Shown in pieces: positions 35,402 to 42,116 of a stretch of DNA of 64,000 bases. The DNA is from JASGMR01 sp963664675 (lineage in GTDB: Bacteria > Thermotogota > Thermotogae > Petrotogales > Kosmotogaceae), in NCBI GenBank assembly GCA_963664675.2, contig CAXXLB010000009.1, forward strand, positions 310,001-374,000, in the 5' to 3' direction. The number at the start of each line of letters is the position of its first letter. The stretch's first letter is position 1. The position numbers were made by a program, and so were the translations under genes. The notes under the pieces were generated by a model. The model saw only the letters and a program-made list of their open reading frames with translations, was not told where the DNA came from and did not search any database.

Positions 35402-36166
35402 TTATCTTAATTCCGATATATTTATTATTTTTCCCGCTCCAATTGCCGTATAATTCTTGCCGAAATGTTTCTCGAACAATTCCAGACCCTCATCACCGGT
35501 ACAGTGGCACGCAGAAATTTTTTCTATTCCAAGCTCATTCAGTCTTGATATAACATCAACTATCTGAGTTCCGGAACTTCTGAAAAGGTGAAATCCTCCT
35601 ATCACATAAAGGATTTCTTTTCCGGTTTCTTCTTTAGCCTTCTCGCATATATCAACTATTCCCGGATGAGCACAACCGGTTATTATGACGATTTTCTCGT
35701 TCCCGTTTATTATAAGTGATTGCTCGATTATTTCCGCACCCATTTCTCCCGTGGAATATATTCCGTCACAGATTGGTGAAAAATCGGCGATTCTGACTAT
35801 TTTTGATCTGTATTTATTTGCAAGTTCATCATAAACATATGGAAATGAGGATGGAATATAAATATCCACATCGTTATTTTCTTTTAAAAAGTCCTCAAGT
35901 CCCCCGGTGTGATCAAAATGATCATGAGATAAAACCACCGCATCCACAATCTCCGGAGACAGATTCATTTTTTTGAAATTATCCATTAAAATTGACCCTT
36001 TGGTTCCCGTGTCAAACAGAATTGTTTTTTCGGCTCCTTCAATAAGGCACGAAAATCCCCAGTCACATTGAAGGTCGTCACCTGAAATTTTATTATCGTA
36101 TAAAACCGCCAGTCTTATCTTTGAAATATCAATCGTAGAATTTCCTTTAGAAAAGGACATATTCAT
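35402..36166 (-). CDS. MBL-fold metallohydrolase
   Basis: A 254-residue metallo-beta-lactamase-fold protein with the metal motif VVLSHDHFDHTGGLEDFL near residue 77. It also has TILFDTGTKGSIL upstream, IVIITGCAHPGIVDIC, and ACHCTGDEGLELFEKHFG near the C-terminus. The layout resembles the 7,8-dihydropterin-6-methyl-aminobenzene phosphate synthase-like group (archaeal methanopterin pathway relatives), whose bacterial members are mostly uncharacterised. The true start could be one of the two Met residues (1 or 3). Confidence 0.82.
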   Translation of the reverse strand: MNMSFSKGNSTIDISKIRLAVLYDNKISGDDLQCDWGFSCLIEGAEKTILFDTGTKGSILMDNFKKMNLSPEIVDAVVLSHDHFDHTGGLEDFLKENNDVDIYIPSSFPYVYDELANKYRSKIVRIADFSPICDGIYSTGEMGAEIIEQSLIINGNEKIVIITGCAHPGIVDICEKAKEETGKEILYVIGGFHLFRSSGTQIVDVISRLNELGIEKISACHCTGDEGLELFEKHFGKNYTAIGAGKIINISELR

Positions 36167-36287
36167 AATTAAGAGAAAAAAAGTAAACCAACAATTCTCC
36201 TAATTTTTTTCACCCCCTTGTTTTTAATTGGAACAGAACAATTTTAACACGTGGTTACCCATGAATTTTTATATTTCCACTTTCAAA

Positions 36288-37097
36288 TCAAAAAATCATT
36301 TTCAATGTTTTATAGTAATGAGGGTTTTTAAATCCAATTTTTTTCGCCAGTAATAAAGAAGGCTCGTTATTAAGTCTACAATGCCAGTGGGGATTTAAAT
36401 TTCTATTAATCAAATCATTTATCACCGATGACGTAACAAAAGAAGCGTAACCTTTTTTTCTGTATTCTTCGACTGTATAGAGTCCCAACTCCCTCTCGTT
36501 ATCGTTGGAATATACTGTAATACACCACGAAACGAATGTTTTATCCTTTATGGCACAGTATCCGGAACCGTATTTAAAAAAATCTTCTTTTGTTTTCCAG
36601 AAAGAACGTACCCAGTCGTTCAGATCATCAATTCCATTTATGTTTTTCATTTTCAGAATGTCGTTATCAACTTTTAGTACCTGAATGTCATTATAATTTT
36701 TTATATCGGGAAAATATGCCGGTTTATCGAATTCAAAATAAACCCTGTCCATCTCTGAAAATGTCACTTCATCGAAAGTGTTGATTATTTCATTTTTCAA
36801 ATCGGGATTTTTTGTATCGTAATAAACTATCAAATATGGAACCTTCCAGGTTTTAAATGTGGGAAACAATTCTTCCTCAAATGTGGATAAAAGATCATCG
36901 CCATTCGTTATACTTCCACCAATTATTATGCTGTCAGTGTACGTCCAGATCATCGCAAAGGTTGGAAAATTCACATCATCAACGTATACTCTGCCAATCG
37001 TATTTTTGTTCAATATGGAATCAATCAACAGATTGTACCGAATATTTTCAAAAAATGGTTTCACAAAATCGAATTTGTCTTCCGGTAATATTTTCAT
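36288..37097 (-). CDS. GNAT family N-acetyltransferase (PF12746-like)
   Basis: A 269-residue protein. The C-terminal half is a GNAT domain: VSWCITVYSNDNERELGLYTVEEYRKKGYASFVTSSVINDLI, containing the acetyl-CoA binding turn (R-K-K-G-Y-A), and NEPSLLLAKKIGF at the end. The N-terminal half (FENIRYNLLIDSIL, TFAMIWTYTDSIIIGG) resembles the N-terminal region of the GNAT_acetyltran family found in Firmicutes and related groups. Single gene, no visible operon partners. Confidence 0.75.
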   Translation of the reverse strand: MKILPEDKFDFVKPFFENIRYNLLIDSILNKNTIGRVYVDDVNFPTFAMIWTYTDSIIIGGSITNGDDLLSTFEEELFPTFKTWKVPYLIVYYDTKNPDLKNEIINTFDEVTFSEMDRVYFEFDKPAYFPDIKNYNDIQVLKVDNDILKMKNINGIDDLNDWVRSFWKTKEDFFKYGSGYCAIKDKTFVSWCITVYSNDNERELGLYTVEEYRKKGYASFVTSSVINDLINRNLNPHWHCRLNNEPSLLLAKKIGFKNPHYYKTLKMIF

Positions 37098-37206
37098 CCT
37101 TTACCCCCTTCTTTATTAATTATTTATATCATAATTTTTTCGATAGATGAAAAGTTTGTTTTTCGTATTATAATACACTGGTAAAAGTAATAGTGCGGGG
37201 TATTTT

Positions 37207-38388
37207 ATGAGTGGTTACGCAAAAAACATAATGATATATACAACGATATCGGGAACGGGACTATCAATGTACAACGTTCTGTATAATCTTTTTCTGAGAA
37301 ATCTCGGTTATGCCAACGACTTTATAAGTGTTGTAATGTCTTCACAGTTGTGGGGAACGGCAATAATAGGTCTTTTACTGGGATTCCTGGCCGACATGAT
37401 CGGGAGGAGAAAAATAATAATATTTTCTTCCCTCTTGATGCCTGTTGTAGGGATAATGATGCTCTATCCGATAAACAAAATTTATCTGATCGTTCTCTCA
37501 TTTTTCAGAGGCGGATTTTCAGCAGTTATTTTTACAGTCGTACTGGCGGCAATTTCTTCAAATACAGAAAGTAAGGATCGTGCTAAAATTTTTGGCCTGA
37601 ACTTCGGGTTGAATATGGCGAGCGGAGTTTTTGGAAATTTTATCGGGGGATTGCTGGGTGATATAATCGGCTTGAAGATCACTCTTTTCATTTCTGCGAT
37701 CATTTATCTTTCGTCCGCGATTCCGATTCTGAAAATCAAAGCCATAAAAGGGCGCCCCCCCGGTAAGTTCAGTTTTAAAGGATTGAACCGGGATCAAAGG
37801 AAAATTCTCTCATATTATTTTATTTCAACCGGTGCCATAGGATTTGGCGCGGGTTTATTCGTACATTTCGGAAATTTAATATTCAAAGATTTATTCTCAT
37901 TATCCACAGCGGGAATCGGTATCGTCTTATCTATAGCCCAATTGGGTACGGCGATGGGCTCCACTCTTTCACACAGGTTGGGTAAAAGATTCGGTCCTTT
38001 GAAATTCGTACTCGTGATGGAGATCATGGTCGTTCCCCTCATAATTATGATGGCCTTTTTAAGGGAACCCATAGCATTCACCGGTGTTTACACTATGAGA
38101 TTCGTTTTTATGAATATAACATCCCCCATATTAACGACCATCGTTTTTTCTTCACTTCCAGAAGATAAATTATCGACCCTTTCGGGGATAAACGGATTTA
38201 TCAACAATTCCATAAGGGCAATAGCCGCCATGATGTTCGGGGAAATCGTGGGTAATGCCACTTCCGGATATACCGTGCTCTTTCTGATAAGTGCATTTTT
38301 CTATGGAATAAGCGCATTCATAGCATTTTTATTCTTTAAAAATTTCGAAAAAACTGATTTTTCAAGAAAATTATATTCAAGGAAATGA
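37207..38388 (+). CDS. MFS transporter
   Basis: A 393-residue membrane protein with about 12 hydrophobic segments and a clear MFS motif A, GFLADMIGRRKIIIFS, after segment 2. The middle loop reads KIKAIKGRPPGKFSFKGLNRDQRKI. Motif A and overall form suggest a drug- or sugar-efflux type carrier. The gene sits alone between a divergent GNAT gene and an MscS gene about 45 bases downstream, so it may be co-transcribed with the latter. Confidence 0.85.
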   Translation: MSGYAKNIMIYTTISGTGLSMYNVLYNLFLRNLGYANDFISVVMSSQLWGTAIIGLLLGFLADMIGRRKIIIFSSLLMPVVGIMMLYPINKIYLIVLSFFRGGFSAVIFTVVLAAISSNTESKDRAKIFGLNFGLNMASGVFGNFIGGLLGDIIGLKITLFISAIIYLSSAIPILKIKAIKGRPPGKFSFKGLNRDQRKILSYYFISTGAIGFGAGLFVHFGNLIFKDLFSLSTAGIGIVLSIAQLGTAMGSTLSHRLGKRFGPLKFVLVMEIMVVPLIIMMAFLREPIAFTGVYTMRFVFMNITSPILTTIVFSSLPEDKLSTLSGINGFINNSIRAIAAMMFGEIVGNATSGYTVLFLISAFFYGISAFIAFLFFKNFEKTDFSRKLYSRK

Positions 38389-38448
38389 TTCTATTAAAAC
38401 TTCATAATAATGATAAAATTGATAAAGAAATAAATGGAGGCAGGAAAT

Positions 38449-39699
38449 TTGGTAACTTTTTTTGATGAGCTTTTTTTATCTTTAAATTTCGGAGAATCTT
38501 TTTCAAAGGGACTGGCTTATTTTATAGGACTTTCCATAATTCTTACAATTGCTATTCTGAGCAGAATAGGCCTGAGAAAATTAATTCTCAGACCCCTGAG
38601 AATTGTCGTGAAAAAAACTCCGAATATCTGGGATAACGCTTTCGTCAAAAGAAAAGTTCTCGACAGACTCTCTTATTTTTTACCCGTTGTGATTATTTAT
38701 GCCACTTCGAATCAATTTCCGGATATTCAGGAGATAATCCAGAAAGCCGCTCTATCAATAATATGGTTTCTCGTCGCATTTGTACTGTCATCTGTCATGG
38801 ACAGCATAAATGAGATATATTCCGGATTCAAAATTTCCGTCACGAGACCGATAAAGGGATTAGTTCAGATATTAAAAATAATAGCTTATATAGTTAGTTT
38901 TATAATGATTTTTTCAACCATCACAGATACTTCACCTCTTGGAGTATTAACTGCCATCGGCGCTTTAACAGCAGTGTTATTGATCGTATTCAAAGACACC
39001 TTACTGGCAATCGTAGCCAGTTTTCAGATTACAACGGACAATCTCGTTAGCATAGGTGACTGGATTTCAGTTCCGCAATATAATGCCGATGGTGAAGTGA
39101 TCGATATATCGTTACACATTGTCAAAGTGAAAAACTGGGATAAAACAATAACGACTATACCTATATATTCCCTGGTTACAAACTCCTTTAAAAACTACAA
39201 GAGCATGGTTCTTTCCGGCGGCAGAAGAATAAAAAGATCCATCTTAATTGATATGAAAAGCATAAGATTCCTCAATGAATCGGACATAGAAAAATTCAAA
39301 AAGATTCAGCTGATCAAAAAATACATCGAAGATAAAATCACGGAAATCGATGAATACAACAGAAAAAATCACATCGATACCTCCACACCGGCGAATGGCC
39401 GAAAATTGACTAACATAGGAACCTTAAGAATTTATATTCTGGAATATCTTAAAAACAACAATCACATAAGAAAAGATTTGACGTACATGGTGAGACAACT
39501 CGATCCGACCGAACTGGGGCTGCCTCTTGAAATATATGCTTTCAGTAACGATACGAACTGGGTGAATTATGAAAATATTCAGTCGGATATTTTTGATCAC
39601 ATTCTGGCAATAATTCCTCAATTCGGTTTAAGAGTTTTTCAGAATCCTTCCGGATACGATTTTGATAAATTTTTCATCAAAGATGAACACGTGAATTGA
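38449..39699 (+). CDS. MscS-family mechanosensitive ion channel
   Basis: About 416 residues from TTG 38449, 8 bases after GGAGG (38436-38440); an in-frame ATG at 38434 contains that site and is less likely. Four to five membrane segments precede the MscS core: the pore-like helix GVLTAIGALTAVLLIVFKDTLLAIVASFQI, followed by the beta domain with SIGDWISVPQYNADGEVIDISLHIVKVKNWDKTITTIPIYSLVTNSFKNY. The C-terminal cytoplasmic region ends with ELGLPLEIYAFSNDTNW and an IIPQFGLRVFQNPSG tail, as in YbdG-type channels. It probably protects against osmotic downshock. Confidence 0.9.
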   Translation: MVTFFDELFLSLNFGESFSKGLAYFIGLSIILTIAILSRIGLRKLILRPLRIVVKKTPNIWDNAFVKRKVLDRLSYFLPVVIIYATSNQFPDIQEIIQKAALSIIWFLVAFVLSSVMDSINEIYSGFKISVTRPIKGLVQILKIIAYIVSFIMIFSTITDTSPLGVLTAIGALTAVLLIVFKDTLLAIVASFQITTDNLVSIGDWISVPQYNADGEVIDISLHIVKVKNWDKTITTIPIYSLVTNSFKNYKSMVLSGGRRIKRSILIDMKSIRFLNESDIEKFKKIQLIKKYIEDKITEIDEYNRKNHIDTSTPANGRKLTNIGTLRIYILEYLKNNNHIRKDLTYMVRQLDPTELGLPLEIYAFSNDTNWVNYENIQSDIFDHILAIIPQFGLRVFQNPSGYDFDKFFIKDEHVN

Positions 39700-39724
39700 T
39701 ATCAAATCGGAGACATTAAAAAGT

Positions 39725-39753
39725 TTGATTTTATTTTTTATTATTGTTATAAT
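39725..39753 (+). promoter_or_regulatory. Strong promoter for peroxiredoxin
   Basis: TTGATT (39725-39730), a 17-base spacer and TATAAT (39748-39753), with a TGT extended -10 element. It lies 31 bases ahead of the peroxiredoxin ATG. Confidence 0.78.
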
Positions 39754-39784
39754 TAGAATGATTATAAATTAAGGAGGCGATTTT

Positions 39785-40255
39785 ATGAGTGAAATCAAAG
39801 TTGGAAAAAAAGCACCCGAATTTACATTACCGAATGAATCAGGTACTAACATAAGTCTCTCTGATTTTATAGGCAAAAAAGTAATCGTATATTTTTATCC
39901 CAAAGATAATACATCCGGCTGTACTCTGGAGGCAGAAAATTTCAGAGACAATCAAATAGAATTCGAAAAACTCAACACGGAAATTCTGGGAATCAGTAAA
40001 GATTCTACAAGATCTCATTTCAATTTCGCAACAAAACTGGATTTGAACTTTCATCTGTTGAGCGATTCGGATGAAACAGTGCATAAATTATACGACGTTA
40101 TTAAACCGAAGAAAATGTATGGAAAAGAGTACGTGGGAACAGAAAGATCCACATTCATCATAGATGAGAACGGTATTTTATTGAAAGAATACCGAAATGT
40201 GAAAGTGAAAGGCCACATTCAGGAGGTTTTTGAATATATAAAGAGCCTTTCATAA
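39785..40255 (+). CDS. Peroxiredoxin, BCP/PrxQ family, single-cysteine form
   Basis: A thioredoxin-fold peroxidase of 156 residues. The peroxidatic motif reads YPKDNTSGCTLEAENFRDN, with the only Cys of the protein near residue 46. Canonical BCP enzymes have the resolving Cys five residues further on (GCTxEACxFRD); here that position is Asn. It must therefore be recycled by another thiol or partner. GVGTERSTFIIDENG near residue 115 is normal. It is flanked by a strong promoter and a terminator, so it is a monocistronic unit. Confidence 0.92.
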   Translation: MSEIKVGKKAPEFTLPNESGTNISLSDFIGKKVIVYFYPKDNTSGCTLEAENFRDNQIEFEKLNTEILGISKDSTRSHFNFATKLDLNFHLLSDSDETVHKLYDVIKPKKMYGKEYVGTERSTFIIDENGILLKEYRNVKVKGHIQEVFEYIKSLS

Positions 40256-40276
40256 AAAAATACATTAAGATAATCG

Positions 40277-40302
40277 GCCCTCATATTATGAGGGCTTTTT
40301 TA
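40277..40302 (+). terminator. Intrinsic terminator after peroxiredoxin
   Basis: GCCCTCAT (40277-40284), loop ATT and ATGAGGGC (40288-40295), followed by a T-rich run. Confidence 0.9.
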
Positions 40303-40373
40303 TTTGAACAAAACATAGAATATCGTAGTCTTATAATACACGATTAAAATAATCGGATTTAAGAGGTGTTTTT

Positions 40374-41084
40374 ATGAAGAAATATTTGGCTTTGATAATT
40401 ATGATAAGCATATTAGGAGTTGGTACTATGGCGAATGATAAAGTTATTCCTGAAATAGATATCAATATACCCCAAAATCTGGAAACGGCTTCTTTTGGCC
40501 TTGGATGTTTCTGGGGTGCAGAAGCAAGTTTCGGAGCATTGAAAGGAGTTTACAGAACGAGAGTTGGTTACGCGGGAGGAACCACCGAAGATCCGACATA
40601 CTACAGTATAGGAGATCACACCGAAGTGGTTCAGATAGATTTTAACCCTTCTGAAATTTCCTATGAGAAATTGTTAGATACTTTCTGGAAAGGGCACACC
40701 CCGTATTTGTCCCCTTACTCGCAGCAGTATAAATCAGTCATTCTTTATCATAATGAAGATCAGAAAAAGATTGCAGAAGAATATATTAAAGAAAAAGAAT
40801 CGACCGATAAGATGAAAGCGACAACGGAGATATACGAACTGGAAAAATTCTACATGGCAGAAAATTATCACCAGAAATATCTGTTGAAGCAAAATATAAC
40901 TTTGACCTCAGAACTCGAAAAATATTATCCCGAACAATCAGGATTTGTAAATTCAACGGCCGTCGCGAGAGCGAATGGCTATCTGTTTGGTGAAAGCAAT
41001 GAAGAATTGTACAGTGAAGAAAGAAATTTATTAGGACTATCTGAATACGCACTTAAATTTCTCGACAGGAGAAATGATTACTGA
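40374..41084 (+). CDS. msrA: Exported peptide methionine sulfoxide reductase A
   Basis: Reduces the S-form of methionine sulfoxide in proteins. The 236 residues start with a signal peptide (KKYLALIIMISILGVGTMA), so it likely acts outside the cytoplasm. The catalytic motif is GLGCFWGAEASFGALKGV with the nucleophile Cys near residue 45. GYAGGTTEDPTYYSIGDHTEVVQIDFNP and the YLSPYSQQYKSVILYHNEDQ segment are characteristic. No second catalytic Cys is seen in the C-terminal tail, which continues about 40 residues beyond the core. AAGAGGTG lies upstream, with TATAAT at 40332-40337. Confidence 0.92.
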   Translation: MKKYLALIIMISILGVGTMANDKVIPEIDINIPQNLETASFGLGCFWGAEASFGALKGVYRTRVGYAGGTTEDPTYYSIGDHTEVVQIDFNPSEISYEKLLDTFWKGHTPYLSPYSQQYKSVILYHNEDQKKIAEEYIKEKESTDKMKATTEIYELEKFYMAENYHQKYLLKQNITLTSELEKYYPEQSGFVNSTAVARANGYLFGESNEELYSEERNLLGLSEYALKFLDRRNDY

Positions 41085-41117
41085 TTTATTATATTTACCC
41101 CCTCATGAATTAGTAGA

Positions 41118-41441
41118 TCACTGTTTTGAGCCTTCGGGCTCATTTTTTTTGTATTTAATAAATAAATATTCATCACCATTCACTTCTTTGAGCCCCCACC
41201 CGTATTCTTTCAAATTTTTCCTCAGTTTTTCCTGATCGGAAAAGTTCATTGAGATTTTTCCTCCGTTTTCCAGAGCATTTTCAATATCATAAGAGCTGCT
41301 TTCATTCGACGATTTTATCACTGTCAGTTCCATAAAACTCGGTTTTGACAAAGCGATAGAGATGATCATCATCAAAACCAGCAGACATAAAACTATGAAA
41401 GAGAAAAATATAATCCTATTCGGCCTGAATTCTTTTTTCAT
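41118..41441 (-). CDS. Small single-pass membrane protein, unknown function
   Basis: A 107-residue protein with a basic N-terminus and one strong membrane segment (IIFFSFIVLCLLVLMMIISIAL, residues 10-31), then a charged domain of about 70 residues with SSSYDIENALENGGKISMNFSDQEKLRKNL and EVNGDEYLFIKYKK. I do not recognise the family. Its last residues (EPEGSKQ) are encoded by the hairpin that appears to terminate msrA from the other side. Confidence 0.55.
   Translation of the reverse strand: MKKEFRPNRIIFFSFIVLCLLVLMMIISIALSKPSFMELTVIKSSNESSSYDIENALENGGKISMNFSDQEKLRKNLKEYGWGLKEVNGDEYLFIKYKKNEPEGSKQ
41127..41150 (+). terminator. Intrinsic terminator of msrA overlapping an antisense coding end
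   Basis: TGAGCC (41127-41132), loop TTCG and GGCTCA (41137-41142), followed by eight T residues on the plus strand. It lies inside the last codons of the opposite-strand gene. Confidence 0.78.
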
Positions 41442-41640
41442 AAAACATTATAACCCATCCACTGAAATGCTATATAAATTATATATATATTTTTATAAAA
41501 AACAATATTAACTGAAATTAAAAAAAAGGCAAACATAATGATTTCTTTTACATCATTTTTCATGTTTTATGTTATAATTTTATTAATTCTAATGATATAA
41601 ATTATTTATATTCATTTTATATTTAATTAGAGGTGATTTT

Positions 41641-41793
41641 TTGAAAGAAATAAACAATATTTATTTAAATATTTATGAGCAGAATAGATTTCTGAAAGAT
41701 GAAATAGAATTTCTCAGAAATGAATTCAATAAAGAAAAAAATACAAACAATCAACTACAGGAATTCTTAAATGTTTTGATTCTTGAAAATTGA
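41641..41793 (+). CDS. Small helical protein (50 residues), unknown function
   Basis: TTG start at 41641 behind AGAGGTGATTTT, with an extended -10 TGTTATAAT at 41570-41578 upstream. The product is polar and rich in Glu, Asn and Lys (NRFLKDEIEFLRNEFNKEKN), with heptad-like Leu/Phe spacing that suggests a short coiled coil. The good ribosome site and promoter support it, but the length and biased composition leave doubt. Confidence 0.45.
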   Translation: MKEINNIYLNIYEQNRFLKDEIEFLRNEFNKEKNTNNQLQEFLNVLILEN

Positions 41794-42008
41794 AATCGTA
41801 ATACTCTTTTTTGAATTAATCTCCATCGCAATTCAATTTTATTATCAGGTTTTATAAAAAAAGTTCGCAATTTCAACGGTTTTTTGCCAGATTTTTCATA
41901 TTTAAACCATTTATTCCTATCATTTTCCCAAAACAATCTTATGTAAAAAAATATTTTTAAATCAGAGATTATTTGTTATAAAAATTCTCTTTTTTTATAA
42001 CGAATTAT

Positions 42009-42023
42009 TTACGCGTCGCATAA
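42009..42023. promoter_or_regulatory. Operator site 1 (palindromic)
   Basis: TTACGCGTCGCATAA: near-palindrome with arms TTAYGCG and CGCRTAA around one central base. It is GC-rich in a very AT-rich background. Apart from the central base it is the reverse complement of site 2. Confidence 0.7.
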
Positions 42024-42078
42024 TTTTTACAATAAAGTGTTTGTTCCTGTTACATATTGAGAATAGCATTATATATGT

Positions 42079-42093
42079 TTATGCGTCGCGTAA
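42079..42093. promoter_or_regulatory. Operator site 2 (palindromic)
   Basis: TTATGCGTCGCGTAA, centred 70 bases downstream of site 1 and 24 bases before the exporter ATG. The pair likely binds a repressor encoded elsewhere, perhaps of the TetR family that often controls RND/MMPL genes. Confidence 0.7.
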
Positions 42094-42116
42094 TAATGAA
42101 TTTTTAGGAGGCAATC

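Larger units (their letters stand above)
41794..42116. other. Regulatory intergenic region of the exporter operon
   Basis: About 320 AT-rich bases with no gene. The left two thirds shows nothing specific; the right part holds the two palindromic operator sites described separately and the exporter promoter between or around them. TTGTTC (42041-42046) with TAGCAT (42064-42069) at 17-base spacing is one possible promoter pair. Confidence 0.45.
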
